A stretch of 64,000 nucleotides of DNA, from contig OX578286.1 of the NCBI GenBank assembly GCA_951217055.1, forward strand, positions 1,247,508 through 1,311,507, in the 5' to 3' direction. The notes under the pieces were generated by a model. It saw only the letters and a list, made by a program, of their open reading frames with translations, was not told the DNA's origin and ran no database searches. Position numbers and translations under genes: made by a program. Source of the stretch: Gerris lacustris (lineage: Eukaryota > Arthropoda > Insecta > Hemiptera > Gerridae). Positions 45,576 through 56,392 of this stretch are shown here, piece after piece. Within the stretch, counting starts at the first letter, position 1. The number at the start of each line of letters is the position of its first letter.

Positions 45576-45737
45576 TTTGGAGAGATGGTCTTAACGTATA
45601 TAATACACAAATAAAGTCAAGTATTTTCCACGCCTACACAAATCCAAGTATATTTATTAATGTAACAAGATAAACGTGTGTATAAATTTCATCTGTCATG
45701 TGTCAATACATTATGACAAATAGATGTGTCCGCCACA
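45576..45737 (-). repeat. Gypsy-2 5' LTR (162 bp)
   Basis: Identical by eye to 41315-41476, so insertion is recent and later than that of Gypsy-1. It contains AATAAA-like and TATA-like stretches on minus that could serve as promoter and polyadenylation signals. Confidence 0.93.
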
Positions 45738-47910
45738 TGCTGAAATGAAGGACGGAAAATATTTCACCACCTTGGACATTAGCAACGCATATTTACACAT
45801 GCAGATGGATAACGAAAGTGCACATTTACAATCATTAAGTACCCACAAAGGAATATATAAAGTCAATCGTTTGATGTTTGGTGTGAAGGTCGCTCCTGCC
45901 TTATGGAACGGTTTTATGTCAAAGATGCTACTAGGAATAAAAGGAGTGGCTAGTTTCTTCGATGATATTATTGTGCAAGGTGCAAACCAAGAAGAAATGA
46001 TCGAAAGGTTGCGATTAGTATTTCAACGACTGCGAGATAATAACTTGAAACTAAACAGGGAAAAATGTAATTTTTTTAAAAAGAGTATACAGTATTTGGG
46101 GCACATCATCAACGAGCACGGTTTACAAACATCGAATGACAAAGTTAAAGCGTTACTACAAGCGAAAAGACCGAGCAACGTAAACGAACTTAGAACATTC
46201 TTGGGCCTAGCTAATTATTACAACAAATTTATCCCAAATTTAGCTACAATTACTAACCCGTTGAATAAGTTACTAAAAAAGAATGTTAATTTCGATTGGA
46301 CGAAGAATTGCGACAACAGTTTTGAAAAGATTAAATTAGAAATTGCAAATACCAAGACCCTGGCACATTATGATCCTTGTTTACCACTAGTTTTAGCGAC
46401 GGATGCGTCACCAGTAGGTCTGGGCGCTGTACTCTCCCATCGTTACAGAGACGGATCTGAGAGACCTATAGCGTTCGCTTCTCGATCGTTAACTCCTACC
46501 GAACAAAAATACAGTCAAATAGACAAAGAAGCGACCGGAATCTACTGGGGACTACACAAATTTTTTCAGTACTGCTACGGACGAAAATTTATTTTAATAA
46601 CGGACCATAAACCTTTAGTATCTATTTTTCATCCTACAAAAACATTACCGACGATTTCGACTACTCGACTTTTCAATTACGCTCATTTTCTTTCGGGCTT
46701 TAACTACGAAATAGAATTTAGGAGGACTCAGGAACACGCTAACGCCGATTTTTTCTCGAGGTTCCCTTTTGAAACGCCAAATAATAATTATATGGACCAG
46801 AGTGAAAAATTTCAGTTAAATCAACTAGAAAAAATGCCCATGACGAGGGATACGATAAGTGAAGAAACAGAAAAGGACGACCTTCTAAGAAAAATAAAGG
46901 TTTGTTTACAGTCAGGATTATCAGTAAAAAAATTAGGTTTCAAAGATAATGAATTAACACTACAAGACGGATGTATATTTCGTGGGAACAGAATATTGAT
47001 ACCTCAGTCGTTAAAAAGAGAAGTACTACACGAGTTACACACAGGGCACATAGGGATGTGGAAGATGAAAGCCTTAGCGAGAAGCTATTGTAGCTGGATC
47101 GGCATAGACGGAGACATCGAAGCTATGGTGAAGGAGTGCTAACCGTGTTGTCTCAAACAAAATCAACCGGAGAAAGAAGTTATTCATCCTTGGGAGACAC
47201 CCTCCGGCCCTTGGCAAAGAGTGCACCTGGACTTCGCCGGCCCTTTACAAGGTACCTCTTATCTCATTGTGGTGGATAGTTACAGCAAGTGGGTAGATGC
47301 GATACCGACAAAAAACACTACCACCGACTGGTGCATCAAACAACTACGCCATCTCTTTAGTATTTTTGGATTACCTGTTGTCATCGTAACGGACAACGGT
47401 CCTCAGTTTACCTCGTACAAAATGGAGTTATTTTTAAAAGAAAGCGGTGTGAAGCACAGGACGACTGCACCGTTCCACCCGTCATCCAACGGACAGGCTG
47501 AGAGGTTCGTGCAAACTATCAAAAAAGCATTACATGCCGTTAAAGAAGACGAAGGGGGAGCTGACGAGAAATTATACAAAATTTTATGTCAATTAAGAAG
47601 AACACCCAACGCCTCGGGGAAATCTGCCTACACCCTGATGTTCGGACGCGGTATAAGGACTCGATTAGATCTGATGAAAGAAAATTCAAAAGTACATCTC
47701 GTAGAAAAAGCCACCAAAAGGACATTCAAAGAAAGAGAGAGAGTTCAGGTTCGCAGCTACTCCTCCAAAAACGTTAAATGGGAATTCGGTAGAGTGGTGA
47801 AGAAAGAGGGCTCACTTCATTACTTAATTCAAATGGACAATGGTTGTGTGTGGCGACGACACATTAATCAAATATTATCTTCAAATTATGGGGGGAGAGT
47901 TGTTATATAG
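45738..47910 (+). pseudogene. Gypsy-1 pol, second part: reverse transcriptase, RNase H, integrase, with one premature stop
   Basis: The frame resumes right after the inner element, following the duplicated TGCT. It has the reverse transcriptase catalytic FFDD (about 45953-45964), RNase H (LATDASPVGLGAVLSH; DKEATGIYW), and integrase. The integrase HHCC finger has HELHTGHIG and then C-stop-P-C: the in-frame TAA at 47140-47142 sits between the two zinc cysteines, a one-base change from CAA. After it the same frame is open to 47910, with the DDE residues in HLDFAGPL, VTDNGPQF and NGQAERF. The real stop TAG overlaps the 3' LTR by ten bases. The ATG at 45724 that opens this frame belongs to the inner LTR and is not a start of the gene. 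Confidence 0.95.
47889..47900 (+). other. Gypsy-1 polypurine tract
   Basis: GGGGGGAGAG directly before the 3' LTR, inside the end of the pol frame. Confidence 0.8.
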
Positions 47911-48091
47911 TTTAATTTAATGTTTTCTTGATTGGTGTATTTTTATATTACTTAACCTGCTTGTTTTGTTTATATATTTGTTTTGTCAACTGTCAAGTGT
48001 CATTGATGTTAATATATTCAATAATGGACTTTACCGTTTCTTAATACTTATTATTTTCTCTTTACTTATTATTATAACTTAAGCTATAACA
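47901..48091 (+). repeat. Gypsy-1 3' LTR (191 bp)
   Basis: Identical to 39210-39400; followed by the TCTAT duplication. Confidence 0.96.
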
Positions 48092-48096
48092 TCTAT

Positions 48097-48640
48097 CTTA
48101 TAACATTATACATTATAGTTAAATAAGTAATATTTAATAATAAATAAACGTATTAATAATAAAATAATTTGTTTATATTTGTTAATTCTGTTAAATAAGT
48201 TTAATGATTAGTAGATCTTTAATTAAAAAAAATAGTAGGGTCACTACCTAAACTGTAGCGTCATGTAAACATTGAACATCCATATTATTTTTATTATTGA
48301 AGTCTTTCTAGATTAGACTAGCTACTTTTCTTGATGTATCCTAGTTACTTCTTTTCTTTTAAGAAATAGAAGATATCTTTAACACTTTTATTAATTTTTT
48401 TAGTAAAAATATAAAAAAATATTTTATATTGCGTGCATTATTCATTCAGAAGTTATGTGTGTTATAAACGTGTGTTTTGTATTTTGTTGTTATAGATTGA
48501 GTTGCTTTTCACTTATTGTTATTATTAGTTTCTTATTTGAACATTAATTTTAGTTAATACATATGTTATTATCTTTATAAATATGACACATAGTTATTAA
48601 CTATGTTTTATATTAATAAAGATAACATTTTAGCAGCTTC
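48097..48640. other. AT-rich stretch without features
   Basis: An ACATAGTTATTAACTATGT hairpin (48587-48605) is the only structure seen. Confidence 0.5.
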
Positions 48641-49190
48641 ATTTTTCTTCCGCAAGTAGATAAAATATTGTATGCAACAAGGCAGCAAAGGAAACATTTC
48701 TGCCTCGTTTATTCATTGCCTGCCTCGGCTTCGCCTCGGCAGTCAAATAGGTAAATTACCTGCCTCGGCTTCGCCTCGGCAGTTAATTATCATAGCCTGT
48801 CCTCGCCTTCGGCTCGGAGGCTAATCTAATCACTCGTCAGTAAAATTCCATTTTGCTGCCTAGTTACATAAATAACTATTCCACTTTTAACTTGTTTGTT
48901 TCTTTTACTGATGAATCACTATGGCGACCGTTGTGTAGGTTACATGACATGTGAGAAGATGCCATTATCGATTTCGACATTAAAAAAAAGTTAATAAATG
49001 AAATGTGTATTAGCACCAAGCTTATTTACTTGTGCTTTATCTAGGGCAACATTGGAGGGAATCATGAGAGTTCATGATTCCCTTATTTTTCATTACTCCC
49101 TGTTTAACCCGACCGGGTGCAATGAGTAACTTCCCTCCCTGTAAACTAGGGAGGAAAGTTTACTTTTTCTCCCCGCTGGAGGTAAAATAA
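48641..49190 (-). repeat. Family E/J element, minus orientation
   Basis: 48655-48885 is the inverse of the family E copy at 7811-8040 (CTGCCTCGGCTTCGCCTCGG twice), and 48886-49190 the inverse of 29830-30135. Their adjacency here suggests E and J are the two halves of one element, seen apart elsewhere. Confidence 0.85.
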
Positions 49191-49755
49191 ATTAAAAATA
49201 ATTGGCAGCGGAAATTAAAGTGAAAGAGCGTCATGATATTTAAATTTGTGATAATTAAATTCACTTGTTTTATTGTTCATTAAAAAGAAATAATTAATCT
49301 ATTAATGGCTTTTTGATATATTGTGTGTAAATGGTTTTAAATTCCCCTGAATGTAATTATTTATTCTGTCTCATCTGCGAATTATCGCTAATTAAATAAT
49401 GGGGAGTTTATTTTGACCTTCAATAAACAAACGCTCTTTTGTTTATCATTTAATTCACATCACATTATCTGTATAACTTATTTAAATAGTGAGCTGATTA
49501 ATAGTGAGCTGATTAATAGTCAGCTGATTAGTGAGGAAAATAACTTCCTTCCATTATATCAAGTAATTTAATGATGTTATTCTTTTGTAGTAGTTTTTAA
49601 GATTTGTCGGTTTGAAAATAATTGAATTGAATGACAGACAGGGCGCTGGTCTGGCCCCCCCCCGCCCCCCAGGCCGGGGGGGGGGGGGGGGGCGCCAAAC
49701 CTGGTTCTGATTATATAATCTGCACTTGAACACCCACTTATTTTAAATTGTCCGA
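49191..49755. other. AT-rich stretch; C/G homopolymer hairpin at 49657-49695
   Basis: Two to three copies of AGTGAGCTGATTAAT (49489-49525). C9-GC6 then a G17 run form a self-complementary tract. No gene recognised. Confidence 0.6.
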
Positions 49756-50465
49756 TTGACTTCGGATTTTTTTAAACTGTTCCTTTTTAGGGTCCGTAGG
49801 CCAAACCAAGGACCCTTATATTTTCCTGCGTGTGTCTGTCCATCCGTCCTGTCGCCTGCTCTCACGGCTACACCTTTCGTCCGATCACTTTGAAATTCGG
49901 CATGTATGTGTCTTGTAATAACACACACATATTTAACACCCACATATAACACCCACATATTTTAAAAATATAGCGACTTAAAAAATATTTTTCAAAAAAA
50001 TTAGGGTAAAAAACTTAAGGGTGACATATTTTTTTTTTTTTCGACAACGTGAGGGGTATTATATGAAAGGGTACGTCGAGCTGATTACAAAAATATATAA
50101 TTCTTAGGTTATAACTTTGATAGGGCGAGCGTAGGCAAGTTTGAAGTGGGTGTGAAACGTGTCCCCCCCCCCTCTATCACGCTTATGTGAAGTGCAAAAA
50201 ATCTGAAAAAATTCCTGAACATTCTTCGACCAAAAGTAAAGATACCACTTTTTGGAAATCTCGGAAAAAATATTATTTTATTTTTTATTGACAAAATACG
50301 TTTTTTTATAATTATGTTCTTTTCAAAGTGATAATTCAAAGTAAGCTTTTTAGCATTTTAAAAAACACCATCAATAAGGTACTACTTAAACTACACAGGG
50401 TTGACTACGGACCCTCGCTGTGTGCTGACCAGCACACACTTGACCTGTTTAGTTCATTTTAACAA
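49756..50465 (-). repeat. Family G repeat, minus orientation
   Basis: Inverse of 14110-14815. TTAGGGTCCGTAGGCCAAAC at one end, GAGCGTAGGCAAGTTTGAAG in the middle and CGGACCCTCGCTGTGTGCTG at the other end. Confidence 0.85.
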
Positions 50466-50640
50466 CTTTAGACCTGGCGGTTTTTCGTTAAAATCAATTA
50501 TTTAAAATATCCACTCCCGTATGTACGGGAAATGTTGAAAATAGGGGTTTTCTAAGCTCGGGGAATTCGCTTAGGATACATTTTTTAATTTGATTTTAAT
50601 TTTGAATAATAATAATAATTTAATTAAAATATTTGAAACA
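50466..50640. other. Unannotated stretch
   Basis: Nothing recognised. Confidence 0.4.
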
Positions 50641-51305
50641 AGGGTGAAAAAGAAGGATTGCCAACTTAATTTATTTTATAATAGATATTTATGCACCTAG
50701 GGAGTAAAGTAAGCCATTATTCCCTGAGCGAAAAAGTTGGTTCTTGAGGCGAAGCCGAAGGAACCATGGTCCTTAAATCCCGAGGCGAAGCCGAGGGAAT
50801 AAGACTCTTTAATTCTCGAGGTGCAGCCGAGGGAGATAATTATCGCGAGGGGAATAATGGCACTTTACTCACGAGGTACATACAATATTTTAACTCCAGT
50901 AGGAAGAAAATACACATTTTCGTCCATTGCACAGTTTTTATTTATTATTTTAATAAATAACAATAATTATTTGCACTTTCAATAGCAGATATAAGAGATT
51001 CAATATTAAAAACAAATAAGAATTGGAATAAAACTTAAATAAAAGGTTATTTAGATGCAGGTTATAAACAAAGATAAACATGGTAAAAAAAGCAAGTGTC
51101 GCCAACCTGATTTCAACAACTTCATTACATTAGCCATACATTTTCTACTATTTATAAAATAATTAAGTTGCAATCTTTACTTTTTCGCCCTACTTTTACT
51201 TTTTCTCCCTACTTTTTGAGTTCAGGGATGAAAAGACTTACTTTAGTCCCTCAAAACTAATTTAAAATTATAACTTTTTCTCCCTACTGGAGATAAACTA
51301 TTTTT
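50641..51305 (+). repeat. Family K element copy
   Basis: It runs from GGGTGAAAAAGAAGGATTGC to CTTTTTCTCCCTACTGGAG. Its 50640-51130 half equals 36410-36960, but it lacks the inverted second arm found at 37090-37350. Confidence 0.85.
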
Positions 51306-51596
51306 TTTAATAACCATTGAAGATATATTGAAAATATTTTAATAAATTAAGAAAATAATTACATAATTAGGATAAATCAAGAAAAGCTGCTGGTCTAATC
51401 AAGAATAACTTCAATAATAAAAAGCATGTTTCTATGAAGCTGCAATGTAGCCAGTTACCCTTTATTTTATTTTTAACCCAAGATCTACTAATAATTGAAA
51501 ACTTATTAAATAGGATTAACAAATATAAACATAAACAAATTATTTTATAAATAAAAAGTTTTACTGTAGATTACGTATTAAACTATAGTATAATAA
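51306..51596. other. AT-rich stretch without features
   Basis: No structure seen. Confidence 0.4.
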
Positions 51597-53140
51597 AGGG
51601 TGACCCGTGATAAAATGTCATCAAGAACTGGCGGAATTTATGGGTCAAATGCAACAAAAAATGTCGAATAAGCATATGCCCATATCTCAATAGTTCTCGA
51701 GATATCGATTTATTTCTTTTTTTAAAGTGCTTCACGAAAATTTTCAAAAAATTCCTGATATCTCAAAAACTAAATGAGGTAGAGAAATTGGGCTAAGGAC
51801 CAATTTTAAAGAGCAGAAAAAATCCTTTCAGAATCATTAATTTATTTTCAAATTATCAGCTGCTAGTAATCTTTTAAGTTCTGTTACATTTGAAAATTTG
51901 GATTTTTTAAAATTCGACCATAAAATTCCCGAGCTTATTACTCTTAATTGAGGAATGTTAGAAGTGTGGCGTTTTCAGGAAAAACTTCTGCCTTTCATAA
52001 GCTTTGAAATGGTATAATTCAAGTTTAAGATCAACGGACTAGTTTTTAAATTATGGTGGATTGAATGATACCTGACGTGAAATTATATGGTTAGGATCAC
52101 AACCAATCATTGTACAAATGCAAAAAAGTTGTACAAATTCTCAAATTAAATACTAAGCTTTTTACCGTGATACTCCTTGAAGAAAACCTAGTAAAGAATA
52201 TAATTTTTCGTTGACTGACACCCTTCCCAGCGCTGTACGACAACCTCCTGATTTTCAGCGAAATTTCAAAATTATACGTCCCAGTCACCAGTCACTTTAT
52301 TAGTCAATCATTATGGTGATCTCCATCAACGCACAATTTTAAAAGATTATGTTGTAGAGAGCTAAAATTGGTGTGATTCGACTCTCTACAAGATTTGAAT
52401 CAAGTAGTATTACGGTAAAAAGCGTAGTATTTGAGAATTGTAAGCATAAACTTCCAAAATATTGCGTTGTTCAATGTTTTTTGCGAATATCTCGAAAACG
52501 AAGCTGTTCCAGGTCCATGTTTATAGGAACTATTTTGTTCAGCGTCAAATTTCCTACAAGAAACATTAAGGTTTGTGGTTTCGTTTGGGGAAACCTTTTT
52601 TGCATTTTTTTTTTACAATAAATGGTTGTGATCCTGACCAAAAAATTTCACGTCAGGTAACATTCAATCCACCATAATTTAAAAACTAGTCCGTTGATCT
52701 TAAACTTGAATTATACCATTTCAAAGCTTATGAAAGGTACAAGTTTTTCCTGAAAACGCAACACTTCTAACATTCCTCAATTAAGAGTAATAAGCTCGGG
52801 AATTTCATGGTCGAATTTTAAAAAATCCAAATTTTCAAATGTAACAGAACTTAAAAGATTACTAGCAGCTGATAATTTTAAAATAAATGAATGATTCTGA
52901 AAGGATTTTTTATGCTCTTTAAAATTGGTCCTTAGCCCAATTTCTCTATCTCATTTAGTTTTTGAGATATTAGGCATTTTTTGAAAATTTTCGTGAAGCA
53001 CTTAAAAAAAAAAAATAAATCGATATCTCGAGAACTATTGTGATATGGGCCTATGCTTACGCTTACTCGAAATTTTTTTGTTGCATTTGACCCATAGAAT
53101 CCCCCAGTTTTCTTTATGACATTTTATCGCGGGTCACCCT
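51597..53140. mobile_element. Element with about 500-bp terminal inverted repeats, 1.54 kb
   Basis: AGGGTGACCCGTGATAAAATG at the left pairs with CATTTTATCGCGGGTCACCCT at the right. The arms stay paired to about 52110 / 52625 (CAACCA / TGGTTG). Identity looks to be about 90%. The core (52110-52625) holds only an 82-codon frame with no known domain. An AT-rich flank prevents a safe TSD call. Fold-back or MITE-like. Confidence 0.88.
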
Positions 53141-53929
53141 GTATATAATGTTATAAGTATAATAATATAAACTATTATTACCAACATAATAACATTTTGC
53201 AGTCCGAAATCAATTCAATAATGCCTTATTTTGAAGCCGCAAGTAGATAAAAATAATATTGGAAAATGTAACAATTTCATTATTAAAATAAATCAATGAG
53301 TCCACTAAAAAAAAATATATATATAAATATTTAAAATAAAAACTAATGTACAATAAATAAATCATATTATAAGATATATTATATAATAATATTTCAAGAA
53401 TACATAACAAAGAAAAAAATATATAAGGAAACATTTATGACTCTTATTTATTAATCCTCATAACTAATAATTGTTAAAATTAAAATATGATGCATTTTTC
53501 TAAATTTCCATCCAATTCTATTTGTACCTAAACTTAATAAGTTACTCTGTCCATTATCCTGTTACATTTTAGTTTAATGAGGAGTTCAGGGAACGAGACT
53601 TTCACTTTGCAGCTATACCTGAAACAGATCCAACAAACCAAATCATTATTATTATTATTATTTTTTTTTATTTTTTACTTACAAACTTTTTTTTTGAAGG
53701 TAACGGAAGCTTACTGATCGTTCACTTCTTGATTTTTTCCTGATCATTCCCAGTCTTTTAAAAGGAGTTCCTAAATCTTTAGAATCCTCGTGTTGTGAAT
53801 ATCAGAGTTTATAGTTTGAGCTGATGAGTGAAGAGCAAGAATTGTAGGGAGGATAAATCTAGTAAAAAACTGTTGTGAGATTTGAATTTGGTGGAAGAAT
53901 AGGTTTTCAGGTTTTTAGAAACCAGCTTG
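53141..53929. other. AT-rich stretch, family D end at 53694-53710
   Basis: GAAGGTAACGGAAGC is a family D end. Otherwise homopolymer runs and an (ATT)n run at 53647-53664. Confidence 0.5.
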
Positions 53930-54235
53930 GACCTACGGTCTAGAAGTATGGGGTAGCACCAAGCCTTCCAACTCCCGTCAAATTCAAACTCTCCAATCCA
54001 AGATCCTCAGAAAATTCACAGATGCTACTTACTACGTCTCCAACCTCACTCTCCATAACGACCTCAATGATCCTTTTGTTAGAGACCTATCCATATCCCG
54101 ATACCATAATTTCACGAATCCTTATCCAATCACACCAATCCTTTAGTTGAAATCCTCTCCTCCCGATCCATCCCAGATGACCCACCTCGCCGCCTGAAGA
54201 GGCAGTGGCCCAGAGACCTACTAAGAATGTGATTA
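53930..54235 (+). pseudogene. LINE pol C-terminal remnant (Jockey-like)
   Basis: One frame reads AWTYGLEVWGSTKPSN, then IQTLQSKILRKFTDATYYVSN, then HNDLNDPFVRDLSIS. That is the standard Jockey-clade end-of-pol pattern (A.TYG..LWG, then QSK.LR.I..APWYV.N, then L..P.V..E). After about 54115 the reading continues in another frame (PDDPPRRLKRQWPRDLL), so a frameshift and decay have occurred. No 5' part is seen. Confidence 0.8.
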
Positions 54236-54257
54236 ATTATTGAAAATCACTTTTATT

Positions 54258-54820
54258 GGAGAGAAGGAGATTTGTTGGAATAAAAGTCCGATAGATGTAG
54301 TTATGTTTTTATTTTCAAAGCTTTCGCTCAGGGAGCCTGAGCTTCATCAGTGATCAAATAAGGTGTAACAATAGTATAAACTCTAAAATTGACAGCATAC
54401 TGTAGAGCACGTAATTATAGTTATTATAAATTATAACATAATTTAACATATTTATCAAGAAATATGAAAAATACTTGAAAAAACGGTATAATTTTAAAAA
54501 ATGTTAGATTACACATAATGTCTATTGAGGTGAATGAGTCTCATTCACCTCAATAGACATTATGTGTAATCTAACATTTTTTAAAATTATACCGTTTTTT
54601 CAAGTATTTTTCATATTTCTTGATAAATATGTTAAATTATGTTATAATTTATAATAACTATAATTACGTGCTCTACAGTATGCTGTCAATTTTAGAGTTT
54701 ATACTATTGTTACACCTTATTTGATCACTGATGAAGCTCAGGCTCCCTGAGCGAAAGCTTTGAAAATAAAAACATAACTACATCTATCGGACTTTTATTC
54801 CAACAAATCTCCTTCTCTCC
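54258..54820. repeat. 563-bp palindrome with one-base centre, no mismatch seen
   Basis: The centre is T at 54539. GGAGAGAAGGAGATTTGTTG at 54258 pairs with CAACAAATCTCCTTCTCTCC ending at 54820. All segments I compared between these ends were exact inverses. Each arm carries the motif CTGATGAAGCTCAGG / CCTGAGCGAAAGC near its outer part, resembling Penelope-like-element tails. Such a structure is either very young or an assembly/sequencing artefact. Confidence 0.93.
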
Positions 54821-55029
54821 TATATATACTACAAGTCCACAAAATACCCTTTCTATCACTTTTATTACTCGTAATTCTTATTATTGTATTCTCATCATTC
54901 TTATGTATTGTCATCATAATTTTAATCCTCATGCCGAAAGGAGTAGTCAATGGACTACTACCTTTCTCAAGTAATTCAATGTCCGGAAAAACGTGTATCA
55001 TTAACACTTATAACATTTATATATGTAGT
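54821..55029. other. Unannotated flank of the palindrome
   Basis: AGTAGTCCATTGACTACT (local hairpin) and an open minus frame without known domain. Confidence 0.4.
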
Positions 55030-55171
55030 TGTGTTACTCAATAAAGTGAAAAAAAAGAAGGTTTTTAGAGGATGTGGTTTGGTAATGATTGTCAAGGCAG
55101 GTTTCTGAATTCCAACATGTTTCAGATGAGTAGAATTACCCCAGACTTGAATACAGTATGCTATTCTAGAG
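55030..55171 (-). pseudogene. LINE reverse transcriptase fragment (downstream part)
   Basis: On minus it reads HLYSRIAYCIQVWGNSTHLKHV then QKPALTIITK, matching the H.r..YGI..WG.s......QK...R.I pattern of CR1/Jockey-like reverse transcriptases. It continues the fragment at 56393-56925, from which it was separated by the hAT insertion. Confidence 0.8.
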
Positions 55172-56384
55172 TAGAGGTGGGTAATAACCGTTATTTGACG
55201 GTAACTGGTTATCACGTTCCCGTTCTCGAACGGTAACAGGTATTTTTAATAGGTTATTTGGGTAATAGGTTCTTAATCCGTCTCGATGAGAAAAAAAAAG
55301 AATTTAAGTTTATTAATTAATTAAATATTTATTTGTTTTATATTATTATTATTAAGAACTACTACACAGATGGAATTTCTACTAATTTTATAGTTATGAT
55401 ATTTACTTTGCTTGAAGATTCTAAAAACATTGGCGCTTATCTATAATACAAATATTAATACTTTGAAATCCGATGAGTAGGATCGCTGTAAAGATCTAAT
55501 CTATTTAAAATTCTCGGGCCTTAACAAGGATATAACAAGCAAAATAAACCAAAAAAGAAGCCCTTACTGAGGCCGATAAAAGCGTGTAACAAGTATGAGT
55601 CTAAATAGTTGCGGCGATGAAGTTCTATAGAGGCGTGTAATATAATTATAGTAAAAGTTGTTTGAGGAAAATCGGTTCAGTAGAACCGGAGATAAGACGT
55701 ATGTTAGTTACGTATGAAAAGGGGGGGGGGGGGGGGGGAGGGCAAAGCGTAGGCCTGGATCTGAGATCTGAGGGTGAGAGGGTGTGATGTGAGCTGAGGT
55801 GTTACCTTAGAAGTCTGCCGCAGGGCCCACGTCAGAGACACACTAGTAGCAAACTACTAAAGGCAGAGGAAGGGATGACGGCTCCAAGTAAGGTCCCAAG
55901 TCCCAACCGAGTTCCTCTACTCTACCAACATAAGCTTGCAAATCTTAGCCGTTTTTGTTTTGTAATAACATTATTTAAATGGAAATAACGTAACTTAACA
56001 GTAGAGGGAATGGCAACGGAAATGAAGAACAGAACTGAATTGATAATTCAACGTAATGAAGAATAATATAACGCTTCATTAAAACCTAATACCTCAGAAG
56101 TTATTGATACCGTTCCGTTAAAGTTATAACATAACTCTTCGTGGAAACCTAATACCTCAGTTGTTATTGATGCCGTGCCGCCACCGCCCGGCGGATTACT
56201 TATGAACTAAACTACTAGAGCTGGAACTACTATAGTACCAATCTCCGCCGCCAGTCTGAATATTTTTGAATTAGACTAGAGTTACTCGATAACAGGTATT
56301 TTTCAATATTAGGTTATCTGAGTAACGATTACCTTACCATAACAGGTTATTTTTAACTGTTACGTTATTTCCGACCCACCTCTA
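55172..56384. mobile_element. hAT element, 1213 bp, non-autonomous, TSD TTCTAGAG
   Basis: Ends TAGAGGTGGGTAATAACCG and TTATTTCCGACCCACCTCTA are imperfect inverses, with subterminal GGTAACAGGTATTTTT / AACAGGTTATTTTTAACTG repeats. TTCTAGAG is duplicated at 55164-55171 and 56385-56392. A poly(G) run is at 55722-55738. No transposase frame. It split an older LINE copy. Confidence 0.94.
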
Positions 56385-56392
56385 TTCTAGAG

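Larger units (their letters stand above)
41315..45737 (-). mobile_element. Inner Ty3/Gypsy LTR retrotransposon (Gypsy-2), apparently intact, 4423 bp
   Basis: It is inserted antisense into the Gypsy-1 reverse transcriptase. TGCT is duplicated at 41311-41314 and 45738-45741. LTRs are 162 bp and identical. It has a primer-binding site, gag, a -1 slippery site, full-length pol and a polypurine tract, in that order on minus. No stop or frame break was found in either frame, so it could be an active, or recently active, copy. Its gag and protease types differ from Gypsy-1, so the two are separate lineages. Confidence 0.97.
39210..48091 (+). mobile_element. Outer Ty3/Gypsy LTR retrotransposon (Gypsy-1), interrupted
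   Basis: LTRs at 39210-39400 and 47901-48091 with TSD TCTAT on both sides (39205-39209; 48092-48096). Order gag, protease, reverse transcriptase, RNase H, integrase marks Ty3/Gypsy. No envelope-like frame follows integrase. Without the 4427-base insertion (including one TSD copy) the element is about 4.5 kb. Two defects: the nested element in the reverse transcriptase, and an in-frame TAA at 47140. Identical LTRs indicate recent arrival. Confidence 0.97.

Noticed and set aside
45724..45737. ATG at 45724 as the start of an independent polyprotein gene
   Set aside because: These bases belong to the inner element's LTR; the frame from 45738 on is the second half of the outer pol.
47911..48091. 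Envelope gene after the outer integrase
   Set aside because: The integrase stop overlaps the 3' LTR, leaving no room for another frame.
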